This document shows positions 35,170-43,465 of a DNA stretch of 64,000 nt, in pieces (the stretch's first letter is position 1; each line of letters starts with the position of its first letter). The translations under genes and the position numbers were made by a program. The DNA is from Flavobacterium psychrophilum (GTDB lineage: Bacteria; Bacteroidota; Bacteroidia; Flavobacteriales; Flavobacteriaceae): the NCBI GenBank assembly GCA_945872245.1, contig CAMBZB010000003.1, positions 43,064 to 107,063 of the forward strand, written 5' to 3'. Below the pieces are notes generated by a model. It saw nothing but the letters and a program-made list of their open reading frames with translations, was not told where the DNA came from and made no database searches.

Positions 35170-36087
35170 ATGAAAAAAGAATTTTACAGCAACGGAAAAC
35201 TATTAATCACAGGCGAATATCTAGTTTTGGATGGGGCTAAAGGCTTGGCGGTACCCACCAAATTTGGACAAAATTTGATTGTTACAGAGGGTGCCAATAA
35301 AGAAATAAAATGGACTAGTTTTGATTCGGACGGGAGTATTTGGTACGAGGACACTTTTTCATTTAGGGACATTTCCAGAAAAGACAGCTCAGAGAAAAAG
35401 GCATCGGTAAGAAATACCCTGATAGCAATCCTGCACGAAGCGTTTGAATTAAATCCTGATTTCATTTATCAATCCGAAGGCTATCACATCACAACCCAAC
35501 TCAGTTTTCCTAGAAATTGGGGTTTGGGAACCTCATCGACTTTGATTAATAACATCGCACAATGGTTTCAAATTGACGCCTTTGTTTTGCTCAAAAATAG
35601 TTTTGGTGGAAGCGGTTATGATATTGCGTGCGCACAAAACAACAGTTCTGTTTTGTACCATTTAGAAAACGGCAAACCAATTGTCGAAAGAGTAACTTTC
35701 GACCCTGTATTTTCTGAAAATCTATATTTTGTTTATCTCGACAAAAAACAAAACAGCAAGGCGGCAATCGCTTCGTATTATGAGAATCCGAAAAACGATT
35801 TGGTCAAAACCATTGACAACAACGACAAAATTACTTTGGAGGTTTTAAACGCTAAAATTCTTCAAGAATTTGCCTTGGCGATTGAAAAGCACGAAACCGA
35901 AATGATTACTGTACTTAAAATGGAAACCGTAAAAGAATCTTTGTTTCCAGACTTCGAAGGCACGGTAAAAAGTCTTGGAGCTTGGGGCGGGGATTTTGTG
36001 TTGGCAATTGCATCCGAAAATCCGACGGACTATTTCAAGAGAAAAGGATTCCGAACGATAATTCCATATAAGGACATGGTACTGTAA
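35170..36087 (+). CDS. GYDIA-family GHMP kinase, candidate phosphomevalonate kinase
   Basis: A 305-residue GHMP-superfamily kinase. Seen: N-terminal SNGKLLITGEYLVLDGAKGLAVPT (first GHMP motif), the ATP loop NWGLGTSSTLINNIAQWF, and FGGSGYDIACAQNNS, which contains the GYDIA string that names the family. The C-terminal glycine motif is reduced to LGAWGGDFVLAI. It is 48 bp after HMG-CoA reductase. Since mevalonate kinase and diphosphomevalonate decarboxylase are encoded at 51.8-53.9 kb and no other phosphomevalonate kinase is visible, this protein is the best candidate for that step (inference). Confidence 0.88.
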   Translation: MKKEFYSNGKLLITGEYLVLDGAKGLAVPTKFGQNLIVTEGANKEIKWTSFDSDGSIWYEDTFSFRDISRKDSSEKKASVRNTLIAILHEAFELNPDFIYQSEGYHITTQLSFPRNWGLGTSSTLINNIAQWFQIDAFVLLKNSFGGSGYDIACAQNNSSVLYHLENGKPIVERVTFDPVFSENLYFVYLDKKQNSKAAIASYYENPKNDLVKTIDNNDKITLEVLNAKILQEFALAIEKHETEMITVLKMETVKESLFPDFEGTVKSLGAWGGDFVLAIASENPTDYFKRKGFRTIIPYKDMVL

Positions 36088-36090
36088 ACA

Positions 36091-36119
36091 AAAAAATCCC
36101 GAATAAATCGGGATTTTTT
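36091..36119. terminator. Bidirectional intrinsic terminator
   Basis: AAAAAATCCCGA and TCGGGATTTTTT form a perfect 12-bp stem around ATAAA. It serves the convergent GYDIA kinase and PpiD-like genes. Confidence 0.92.
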
Positions 36120-36138
36120 TATGCATTGCAGTTTCAAT

Positions 36139-38235
36139 TTAGTAATTAAATTGACTTCTGTTGTCTTTTATTTCAGCGTTCGCTTTTAGTGCAGGAATTA
36201 CTCTATTGGCATCCGATGCGCTTTGGGCTTTTAATTTCGCCACATAAGGAGCATGGTCTTTCAATGCTGGCGCTTTAATGGTGCTGTTGTTTTTTACGAC
36301 ATAAACTCCTGCGTTTCCTTCAATCGGGGCAGAAAGTTGGTTGGTTGCCAATGCAAATGCATTTCCTACCACTTTAGGTTCTTGGCCACCACCGGTCAAT
36401 ACTGGATTTTCCATTGTGACAGCTATTGCTTGTTGAACCGCTGAACCTGAAGTTTTCGCAATCGCCTCTAATGAAGTTCCTGTCATTTTCGCTTTGATCA
36501 ACTCTGCTTTTTTCTTATTTTTAAGAATTGGCTCTATAGAAGGTCTTGCCAAATCAACAGCCATCAATCCTTCTGAATTTACTTTTTTAACTTTGGCAAT
36601 CACATGTCCTAAATTAGCCACTTCAAATCGCTTCACGCCACCTAAATTCGTTTCACCCTCAAATGCCCATCTTACGATATTTCTTTGGTTACCCAAAGAA
36701 CCGAAAGACTCATCCATTCCTTTCACCGTAACTGGAGACGCAACCGTAAGCTTCATCTCTTTGGCTAACTTATCAAAATCCTTGTCAGCAGCATCCATTT
36801 CAAATTTGGTTGCCTGGGTGAATATTTTATCTGAAGTAGCCTCTGATGCTTCAATTTTTTGTGCAATAGTAGCCAAACGAACACCGTCTTGCTTATCCGT
36901 TACTTTGATGATATGAAAACCAAAAGCAGTTTCTACCAATCCAATGGTACCAACAGCACTGTTGAACACAAAGTCATTAAAAGGTTTTACCATTTGGTTA
37001 GGACCAAAATAACCCAAATCACCGCCTTGTTGAGAAGACGAGTCGTCAGAAGCTGTGAAAGCTAACATCAAGAAACTATCCGGATTTGCCTTAACCTGAG
37101 CCAAAAGTGTTTCTGCTTTTGCTTTGGCTTGTTCTTTAGTTCTTTGTTCTTTTTTGTTTGGAACTTGTGTTCCTTCATAGCTAATCAATATATGGCTTGC
37201 TTTAGCGTTCACACCCACTTTTCTGCCCAATGATTTGGAAATACAATAGTATTTCCCATTCATATAAGGTCCATGAATGGCACCTGGAGCCAAGTTGTAT
37301 AATTGCTCCGCATCGGCAGCAGGCAAATCTTTTTTGGCAACATAAGTAGAATCGTAAGGAATGTCTGAATTAGAATTTACGAATTCAATTGTGTTTGGAG
37401 CTGATTTGAAACCTTGCAAGGTGTCATTTTTAGCAGTTGCTTGGTTATAAACCACGCTTCCTGACAACAATCCGTTCACTTTGTTTTTGATTTCGTTTTC
37501 ATCTTCTGCAGATGGTTTGTCTTCAATCAAAACATATTCGATTTCACGGGTTTCATCGGCTTTATATTTTTTTTCATTCTTTTTCATGAAATCTTCAATC
37601 TCGGTATCGGAAACTTTTACGTTACTGTCCTTAATTGTGGAATATAGCCCGGCAACGTAAGCAAAATTCACTTTGTTGGCTTCCATTTCGTATTTCAGTT
37701 TTCCTTCGCTTTCGGTAGTATAGATTCCTGCTTTTATCAAGGTGTTGTACATTTGATATTTTGCGTTAAGCTCCGCATCTTTTTCCCTGTCTTTTAAAGC
37801 TTGGGCTTGCTCAGGATTTGACTTGAAGTATTCTTTGAATTTTGCTTCGTCAAAAACACCTGCTTTGTTCAAGAAAAGTGGGTTTTTTCCAATATTTTCA
37901 TCCGCTTTCAAGACCTCCATGATATGGTTGGGTCCAACTCTCAAACCTAATTTATCAAATTCAGCCGTAAGCAACGCAATGGAAACCTCTTGATCCCAAA
38001 CTCTGTTTGCCGCTGCAGTCGAAGTCATTCCTTGTTGACTTTTTTCGACATTGCTTACCTTAACTCTAAATTCTTCAAATGAAATATCTTTTCCATTGAT
38101 GCTTCCCACATCTTTTGAACTTTTACCAAAATTTCCATTATTAAAAAGATCTCCAGCTATAAATGCAAATAATGCTAGTGCAATAACTACTATCATTAAT
38201 GCGGAACGTTGTCTAATTTTTGCTAAAACTGCCAT
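36139..38235 (-). CDS. PpiD-like periplasmic peptidyl-prolyl isomerase / chaperone
   Basis: Inner-membrane-anchored foldase helping envelope proteins fold. 698 residues: an N-terminal TM anchor (about 12-30, RSALMIVVIALALFAFIAG), a SurA_N-like helical chaperone domain (about 40-250), a PpiC/parvulin domain (about 340-450) with KASHILISYEG, GGDLGYFGPNQMVKPFNDFVF and VETAFGFHIIKV, and a second degenerate parvulin-like region to the C-terminus. The layout matches PpiD. Last gene before the shared terminator; the CNNM gene lies 109 bp upstream. Confidence 0.9.
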   Translation of the reverse strand: MAVLAKIRQRSALMIVVIALALFAFIAGDLFNNGNFGKSSKDVGSINGKDISFEEFRVKVSNVEKSQQGMTSTAAANRVWDQEVSIALLTAEFDKLGLRVGPNHIMEVLKADENIGKNPLFLNKAGVFDEAKFKEYFKSNPEQAQALKDREKDAELNAKYQMYNTLIKAGIYTTESEGKLKYEMEANKVNFAYVAGLYSTIKDSNVKVSDTEIEDFMKKNEKKYKADETREIEYVLIEDKPSAEDENEIKNKVNGLLSGSVVYNQATAKNDTLQGFKSAPNTIEFVNSNSDIPYDSTYVAKKDLPAADAEQLYNLAPGAIHGPYMNGKYYCISKSLGRKVGVNAKASHILISYEGTQVPNKKEQRTKEQAKAKAETLLAQVKANPDSFLMLAFTASDDSSSQQGGDLGYFGPNQMVKPFNDFVFNSAVGTIGLVETAFGFHIIKVTDKQDGVRLATIAQKIEASEATSDKIFTQATKFEMDAADKDFDKLAKEMKLTVASPVTVKGMDESFGSLGNQRNIVRWAFEGETNLGGVKRFEVANLGHVIAKVKKVNSEGLMAVDLARPSIEPILKNKKKAELIKAKMTGTSLEAIAKTSGSAVQQAIAVTMENPVLTGGGQEPKVVGNAFALATNQLSAPIEGNAGVYVVKNNSTIKAPALKDHAPYVAKLKAQSASDANRVIPALKANAEIKDNRSQFNY

Positions 38236-38344
38236 TTTTATTGTTGTTAATTTATATTCAGTCTGCGAAAATACAATTATCTAATTAATAATTATAATAG
38301 TCACACTATATTTTATAAGAAAAATCAAATTAAGAAAAAAAAAA

Positions 38345-39604
38345 TCAATCTTTTATGGTCATTTTGACCAGTTCAATTTTTTTATTTGTGGCTTCTTCGA
38401 TGATAAAATGATAGATTCCAATCACAATTGCATCTCCTTTTTGAGGAATTTCTTTGGTAGAATCTACAATAAAACCGCCGAGGGTCCCATAAGAATCACT
38501 TTCGGGAATGGTAAGTTTATAGTTTTGGTTTATATATTCGACATCCAAGCGTGCCGAAAGAACATAAACGCCATCGCCCAGTTCTTTTTCTATCAATTCC
38601 TCATCCGAATCGTGCTCGTCCTGGATTTCGCCAAAAAGCTCCTCCACAATGTCTTCTATGGTTATGATTCCTGATGTTCCTCCATATTCATCCAGTACCA
38701 CGGCCACACTTTTTCGCTTTTTGGTAAGCAAATTCATGGCGTCCTTAATATAAATTGTTTCGGGAACAAATTCGATTGGGATAATAATCGATTTGATGTT
38801 TTTAGGTTTTTTAAATAAATCAAAAGAATGAACATAACCTATAATGTCGTCTAGTGAGTTCTGATATACCACAATTTTAGAATAGCCCGTTTCAATAAAT
38901 AATTGTTTCAGTTCGGCCACCGAATCAAACAAATCAACAGCCACAATCTCCGTTCTGGGACTCATCACATCTCTGGCTTTGACCCCAGAAAACTCCAATG
39001 CGTTTTGAAACATTTGGATTTCAGAGTCCATTTCTTCGTGGTCTTCAACCGTGCTCATTTGTTCCGTAATATAATTCCCCAGTTCGGCTTTGCTGAAATA
39101 CAATGACACTTGATCGCCTTTTGATTTAAAAAATTTTATTAAAATAATATCAGAAACCCAGATAAAAAAAGAGGAGATATAATAAAACAAAAGATAAAAC
39201 CCGTAAGCGGGAATTGCAAAAACCTTGATTAAAGTATTGGCATAGATTTGGAAAAAAACCTTGGATAAAAACTCGGCTGTAGCCAAAATAATTATGGTTG
39301 ATATTACCGTTTGTATTATCAGATTTAAAAAATCCGAAAAATGAAATCCCAAAAGTTTAATCCAATTCATCAATAAAACACCCGTAAAAAAGCCATAAAC
39401 CACCAATGCAATAGTGTTGCCAATAAGCATCGCAGCAATGAATTTTGAAGGTTTTTCAGTAAGTCTTGTAAGGATACTCGAAATAAAACTGTCTTGTTTT
39501 TTTTCTATTTCAAGGTAAATTTTATTGGAAGAGACGAAGGCTATTTCCATCCCTGAGAAAAAGGCACATAGTATTAGGCATACTATTATAATGCTAATTT
39601 CCAT
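38345..39604 (-). CDS. CNNM/CBS-domain membrane protein (HlyC/CorC family)
   Basis: 419 residues: an N-terminal CNNM (DUF21) domain with about four TM segments (1-175), a CBS pair (about 205-330, VMSPRTEIVAVDLFDS and KRKSVAVVLDEYGGTSGIITIEDIVEELFGEI), and a CorC/HlyC C-terminal domain. Family members are linked to magnesium or cobalt export and sometimes annotated hemolysins; the related GldE of Flavobacteria is a gliding accessory protein. The neighbours here (lptC, coaX) are not the gldD context, so I do not call it gldE. Separated by 3 bp from the small gene upstream. Confidence 0.9.
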   Translation of the reverse strand: MEISIIIVCLILCAFFSGMEIAFVSSNKIYLEIEKKQDSFISSILTRLTEKPSKFIAAMLIGNTIALVVYGFFTGVLLMNWIKLLGFHFSDFLNLIIQTVISTIIILATAEFLSKVFFQIYANTLIKVFAIPAYGFYLLFYYISSFFIWVSDIILIKFFKSKGDQVSLYFSKAELGNYITEQMSTVEDHEEMDSEIQMFQNALEFSGVKARDVMSPRTEIVAVDLFDSVAELKQLFIETGYSKIVVYQNSLDDIIGYVHSFDLFKKPKNIKSIIIPIEFVPETIYIKDAMNLLTKKRKSVAVVLDEYGGTSGIITIEDIVEELFGEIQDEHDSDEELIEKELGDGVYVLSARLDVEYINQNYKLTIPESDSYGTLGGFIVDSTKEIPQKGDAIVIGIYHFIIEEATNKKIELVKMTIKD

Positions 39605-39607
39605 TCG

Positions 39608-39802
39608 TTAGGATTTGTTGTTCCTATCTTCGAATTTCTTGGAAAATCTCCGTCTGAAGAGAAACATAAAAACAGAGAGCATTGCAATTCCTAGAAAAAG
39701 AAAATGCTGATCGTTCTCTTCGTTCCAAATTTCTAGCGCTTTGTAGGCAAAAAAAATGGCTGCTACAAGATATACGTACTGTGTGTATTTTAAATAACTC
39801 AT
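39608..39802 (-). CDS. Small membrane protein (64 residues)
   Basis: Two hydrophobic segments (about 6-24 and 34-51) separated by EIWNEENDQH, with a basic tail RRRFSKKFEDRNNKS. No known motif. It is 16 bp after lptC and 3 bp before the CNNM gene, so clearly within the operon. Function unknown; position suggests an envelope role. Confidence 0.78.
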   Translation of the reverse strand: MSYLKYTQYVYLVAAIFFAYKALEIWNEENDQHFLFLGIAMLSVFMFLFRRRFSKKFEDRNNKS

Positions 39803-39818
39803 ACTTTATTTTTTGAAT

Positions 39819-40373
39819 TTATTCGGCCGAATCGAGTTCGCCCGTAATTTTTTGTGAATTGATAATCTTGAAATCTTTACTGAAATCGATCCCTTGGCCG
39901 TTCGAAACCCCTTTAGGGTCTGTAAATTTAAAGCTTTTTTCGGTAAAAAACCATTCGTTTTTTTGGTCGTAATACAATTGTTGGGTTTCGAGGGTTTGAC
40001 CATCTTGTGATGCGATTTTTACATTTCCTTGCAAATCTATGATGTTGGTCATCTTGTAAGAAACCGCATAGTCTGATTTTACGAATGTCCGCTTTCCTTT
40101 GTCGTCATATAAGGTGACATTAATTCCCTTTGGAAATTCCGTAAAAGAAAAATCCAAGTTGGAAAATTCCAGCATTTTTTGGCTCACCAAAATGGCTTTT
40201 ATGCGCCCCGAATCGGTATATTTCAGGTTGATTTTTTCCGCTTCACCACTGGGCACAAATTCCGAGAAATTGATTTTCTGGACTTCCTTAAAATTACTTT
40301 CGCATCCAAAAAACAGTGTCACGGCAATAACCGTGACAACTGGGAGCATTTTATAATTTTTTAGTAAAGTCAT
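39819..40373 (-). CDS. lptC: LPS export protein LptC
   Basis: Component of the trans-envelope lipopolysaccharide bridge, linking the inner-membrane ABC transporter to LptA. 184 residues from the ATG at 40373. The N-terminal hydrophobic segment ends in Phe-Phe-Gly-Cys, so in this organism it looks like a lipoprotein rather than a TM-anchored protein. The body shows the LptC beta-jellyroll rhythm: FSEFVPSGEAEKINLKYTDSG, FPKGINVTLYDD, YDQKNEWFFTEKSFKFTD. A start three codons upstream (40382) is possible. It precedes the small membrane protein in the coaX operon. Confidence 0.87.
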   Translation of the reverse strand: MTLLKNYKMLPVVTVIAVTLFFGCESNFKEVQKINFSEFVPSGEAEKINLKYTDSGRIKAILVSQKMLEFSNLDFSFTEFPKGINVTLYDDKGKRTFVKSDYAVSYKMTNIIDLQGNVKIASQDGQTLETQQLYYDQKNEWFFTEKSFKFTDPKGVSNGQGIDFSKDFKIINSQKITGELDSAE

Positions 40374-40421
40374 ACGCTGCACTTGACAAAGTTATAGTTC
40401 TGTATAATTGGGCTGTTGGTT

Positions 40422-41648
40422 TTAATTAAATTTTCTTTTCTCAAACCACTTTTCGTTAAGTGAAAACCCAATATTTAAATTGGCATAGTTTTCCTGAACT
40501 AATTTAGCCGCAGTAGTTCCTTTTTTTCCTAACTCAAATCCAAAATTTATATTAGAAAAAGTCCCAGATAATGGCATCCCTATTCCAAGCGTCAACCCCA
40601 TGTCGTTTATCGATTCTGAATTGATCACCAATCCCGTTTTTTCGTATTTAAGACCTCCTCTGTACGTAATCCTTTTAGCATAACTGGTATAGGACTTGTA
40701 GTTGGGTATGAAATACCCCCCAATAGCATATTTTGATCCTTTGCCTTTAACTACACTATAGGCAGAGTTGTTTACTTCATTATAAAAATTGACTAAATTA
40801 CCCGTATTTTGCAAACTTACTTCGGCCCCTACAAGCCACTTTCTAATCTCACCGACTCCTGCACCAAAAGATAATTTGCTGGGCAATTTAAGCGATCTAG
40901 CGTCCTCTTGGGTATAAGGATTATCTAAAGAATTGGATATTTCTCTCGTGCTTATAGAAGCCAAAGTACTTTCAGCAGTATAGCTTACACTACTATACAA
41001 ACTCGTTTTTTTAGTAATTTTAGTTTGATACATCACCCCAAGATTATAATTTATCCCGGAAAGTACTGACGTGTTTACCTCACTTGTGCCATTCGCAATG
41101 TTAGAATCTATAATAAAACTTGTCGTTTTAATTGTGCCAAAATTATACTGTGCATCTGCACCAACACTTAGGTTCGCCCCTAATTTGTATCCAAGCCCCA
41201 AGAAAACCTTATTCATGCCACCAGACCCATCAAGAATGGTACTAATGCCGCCCAAATTAACCGTTTTTATTTTATACCCAACCGAAGAATAGGGAATCAA
41301 GCCAAAACCCATTCCAAATTTTCCCAACGGCAAACCAACCGCCAAATAATCCAATGTGGTTCTTCTGGCACTTCCGGATTGAGTATTGGTTTTTTGACTT
41401 GTCGTATTGTAAGTTCCCCCAAGGGAGAAACTCGTCAGTTTTAAATCGGAATACCCCGCCGGATTTTGCAAATTAATATGAATACTATCGGGTGCAATTG
41501 CTAATCCCGCCATCGAACGATTTTCTGCGGCTCCCTTGAATCGGATGTCGCCAATGCCATAAAAAGAATAGGGTGACGACGTTCCTTCTTGGGCAAAAGA
41601 CACTAATGACAAAAACAAACAGGCACTTATTATACTTTTTTTAATCAT
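40422..41648 (-). CDS. Outer-membrane beta-barrel protein, function unknown
   Basis: 408 residues: signal peptide (1-19, ending VSFAQ), then EGTSSPYSFYGIGDIRFKGAAENRSMAGL and many alternating strands ending in a C-terminal NIGFSLNEKWFEKRKFN. The N-terminal part, with NLQNPAGYSDLKLTSF, resembles FadL-like or PorP-like barrels in which the first strand region names early Asn-Pro-Ala. It overlaps coaX by 8 bp and precedes lptC, a conserved arrangement in Flavobacteria as far as I know. The transported substrate, if any, is unknown. Confidence 0.82.
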   Translation of the reverse strand: MIKKSIISACLFLSLVSFAQEGTSSPYSFYGIGDIRFKGAAENRSMAGLAIAPDSIHINLQNPAGYSDLKLTSFSLGGTYNTTSQKTNTQSGSARRTTLDYLAVGLPLGKFGMGFGLIPYSSVGYKIKTVNLGGISTILDGSGGMNKVFLGLGYKLGANLSVGADAQYNFGTIKTTSFIIDSNIANGTSEVNTSVLSGINYNLGVMYQTKITKKTSLYSSVSYTAESTLASISTREISNSLDNPYTQEDARSLKLPSKLSFGAGVGEIRKWLVGAEVSLQNTGNLVNFYNEVNNSAYSVVKGKGSKYAIGGYFIPNYKSYTSYAKRITYRGGLKYEKTGLVINSESINDMGLTLGIGMPLSGTFSNINFGFELGKKGTTAAKLVQENYANLNIGFSLNEKWFEKRKFN

Positions 41649-42375
41649 TTTTGTTTTTATATTGAAATGTTTGGTTCAAACTTTCCAGAACGAAATTTGA
41701 ATTGGCAAATATGGTATTTTTTAATCGGTTAGCCAAAAAATCAGTGTCCCCACCCGTTAAAATTATGATAAAGTTTGAATATTGTTCTTTGTATTGAGTA
41801 ATGAAACCGTCTATTTCATGCGCCAATCCATTAACCACTCCCGAATGAATCGACTCGGATGTTGAGTTTCCTATGAAATGTTTAGGACTTTCTAAGGGCA
41901 TCAACGGCAGTTTTTCGGTATAATTATGTAATGACTCGTAACGTAAACGCAACCCAGGACTGATGGATCCGCCTAGATAATTATTGTTTTCGTCAATAAA
42001 ATCATAGGTAACGCAGGTTCCCGCATCAATAACCAATCGGTTTTGATTGGGGTATAATAAGGTTGCACCAGCTGCAAGCACCAATCGATCAATTCCTAAA
42101 GTTTGGGGTGTTTCATACTTGTTAATAAACGGAAAGGAATCTTTGTGCGATACAAAATGAACTTTTAAAGATTCATCAAAATTACAAAAAAAGTGTTTTT
42201 CTATGTCCGAAACAGAGGAGACCACTAAATCAGTTACCTCCTTGTGGGTTTTTAAGCTATCCTGAATCCTTTTTTGGAGTTCCGTCTTCATACAGACAAA
42301 GGTATTCAGGAGAGTACCGCCCTCAAATACAGCGCCTTTAATTCTGGTATTGCCAACGTCAATGGTTAGAATCAT
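41641..42375 (-). CDS. coaX: Type III pantothenate kinase
   Basis: First committed step of coenzyme A synthesis: pantothenate to 4'-phosphopantothenate. 244 residues, ASKHA fold. Seen: LTIDVGNTRIKGAVFEGG (phosphate loop), LGIDRLVLAAGA, VIDAGTCVTYDFID with the catalytic Asp, GGSISPGLRLRYESLHNYTEKLP, and ILTGGD in the adenine part. First gene of the operon coaX, barrel protein, lptC, small protein, CNNM, perhaps ppiD. It is divergent from tRNA-Phe. Confidence 0.95.
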   Translation of the reverse strand: MILTIDVGNTRIKGAVFEGGTLLNTFVCMKTELQKRIQDSLKTHKEVTDLVVSSVSDIEKHFFCNFDESLKVHFVSHKDSFPFINKYETPQTLGIDRLVLAAGATLLYPNQNRLVIDAGTCVTYDFIDENNNYLGGSISPGLRLRYESLHNYTEKLPLMPLESPKHFIGNSTSESIHSGVVNGLAHEIDGFITQYKEQYSNFIIILTGGDTDFLANRLKNTIFANSNFVLESLNQTFQYKNKND

Positions 42376-42427
42376 AATTGGTATTTAACGGTGCGAAGGT
42401 ACGAATTGATTTTTTTTAAAATTTGTT

Positions 42428-42457
42428 TTGGATAAACTAAAAATCATCCTATATTTG
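42428..42457 (+). promoter_or_regulatory. Promoter of tRNA-Phe
   Basis: TTG at 42428-42430 (within TTTTG), a 19-nt spacer and TATATTTG at 42450-42457 match the Bacteroidota consensus closely. The transcribed leader before the tRNA contains the palindrome AGTTCAGTGAACT at 42470-42482. Confidence 0.75.
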
Positions 42458-42518
42458 CACCCGCAAACAAGTTCAGTGAACTCCTATAAAAATAGAAGTC
42501 TAGTGAACTAATAACAAT

Positions 42519-42591
42519 GGTACCTTAGCTCAGATGGTAGAGCAATGGACTGAAAATCCATGTGTCCCTGGTTCGATCCCTGGAGGTACCA
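42519..42591 (+). tRNA. tRNA-Phe (GAA)
   Basis: 73 nt folding into a full cloverleaf: acceptor GGTACCT / AGGTACC with discriminator A, D arm with AGCTCAGATGGTAGAGC, anticodon loop CTGAAAA with GAA at 42552-42554, T arm CCCTGGTTCGATCCCTGG. The 3' CCA is not encoded (the next bases are CAA). It has its own promoter and terminator. Confidence 0.97.
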
Positions 42592-42593
42592 CA

Positions 42594-42620
42594 AAACCCA
42601 CTCACAACGAGTGGGTTTTT
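42594..42620 (+). terminator. Intrinsic terminator of tRNA-Phe
   Basis: AAACCCACTC and GAGTGGGTTT form a perfect 10-bp stem around a 5-nt loop, followed by a T-run. Confidence 0.92.
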
Positions 42621-42730
42621 TGTTTTTATTACTTCAGGTTTTTTCAAAAGCACAAATAAACGCTTCCATTTTAAAATCCAGAATTGACAAACGAAGTAAA
42701 AAAATTATTCAAAAAACCGAGCAGGTTTAA

Positions 42731-42738
42731 TATATTTG
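42731..42738 (+). promoter_or_regulatory. Bacteroidota -7 element TATATTTG upstream of the acetate transporter
   Basis: TATATTTG lies 74 bp before the transporter start, leaving a long 5' UTR. No TTG is found at the -33 position. No other feature is seen between the tRNA terminator and the gene. Confidence 0.4.
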
Positions 42739-42812
42739 TGAACAATACGTAAACAATATGTATTCGAACTATAACTAACCAAAACTAACTTTAAAATTTA
42801 TTTAAAAACATT

Positions 42813-43373
42813 ATGGAACAAATTATCAAAGACACTACAGCTAATCCAGCGCCTTTAGGCCTTTTTGGCTTCGGAATGACTACAATTTTATTAAACATTC
42901 ACAATGCAGGATTCTTTGAACTCAATGCCATGATTATGGGCATGGGGATCTTTTTTGGAGGCTTGCAGCAAGTCATAGCCGGTATTATGGAATGGAAAAA
43001 AGGAAATATTTTTGCCATGTCGGCCTTTACTTCCTATGGTTTCTTTTGGTTATCCTTAGTGGCTTTGTGGTTACTTCCTATAATGGGTGTAACAAAACCT
43101 GATGGACCATCAATGGGATTCTATCTCGGATTGTGGGGTTTATTTACGCTTGCGTTTTTTATAGGTACACTTAATGGCAATACTATAGGTAAACTTATTT
43201 TTGGTTCTTTAGTTATTCTATTTGCATTATTGTCGGTGGCTAGTTTTACGGGCAGCGAGGAAATTCATACTATTGCTGGTTACGAAGGAATTTTATGTGG
43301 TTCGTTTGCTTTTTATGAAGCAGCTGCGTTGATAATTAATGAAAAAATGGGAAAGACTGTTTTACCTTTATAA
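42813..43373 (+). CDS. satP: Acetate uptake transporter (GPR1/FUN34/SatP family)
   Basis: Inner-membrane channel or symporter for acetate and succinate. 186 residues with six TM segments. The family N-terminal motif is seen as NPAPLGLFGFGMTTILLNIHN, followed by GMGIFFGGLQQVIAGIMEWKKGN and FTSYGFFWLSL, all typical of the AceTr/SatP family. It lies 92 bp upstream of acetyl-CoA synthetase on the same strand, which strongly supports acetate as substrate. Confidence 0.92.
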   Translation: MEQIIKDTTANPAPLGLFGFGMTTILLNIHNAGFFELNAMIMGMGIFFGGLQQVIAGIMEWKKGNIFAMSAFTSYGFFWLSLVALWLLPIMGVTKPDGPSMGFYLGLWGLFTLAFFIGTLNGNTIGKLIFGSLVILFALLSVASFTGSEEIHTIAGYEGILCGSFAFYEAAALIINEKMGKTVLPL

Positions 43374-43465
43374 AAAAAATCTTAATACTAAGTGAAGCCA
43401 AATTAAATCCATGACTTTTATTTTCCATTTTAGTCAAAAACAATTCTTAAATTATAAAATATAAA

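Noticed and set aside
38345..39604. Naming the CNNM/CBS gene gldE
   Set aside because: Domains fit, but neighbours are coaX/lptC rather than gldD; the family has several paralogues in Flavobacteria.
42376..42427. Minus-strand promoter for coaX (TACCTTCG at 42394-42401)
   Set aside because: It deviates from TAnnTTTG and no -33 TTG is found at the right distance.
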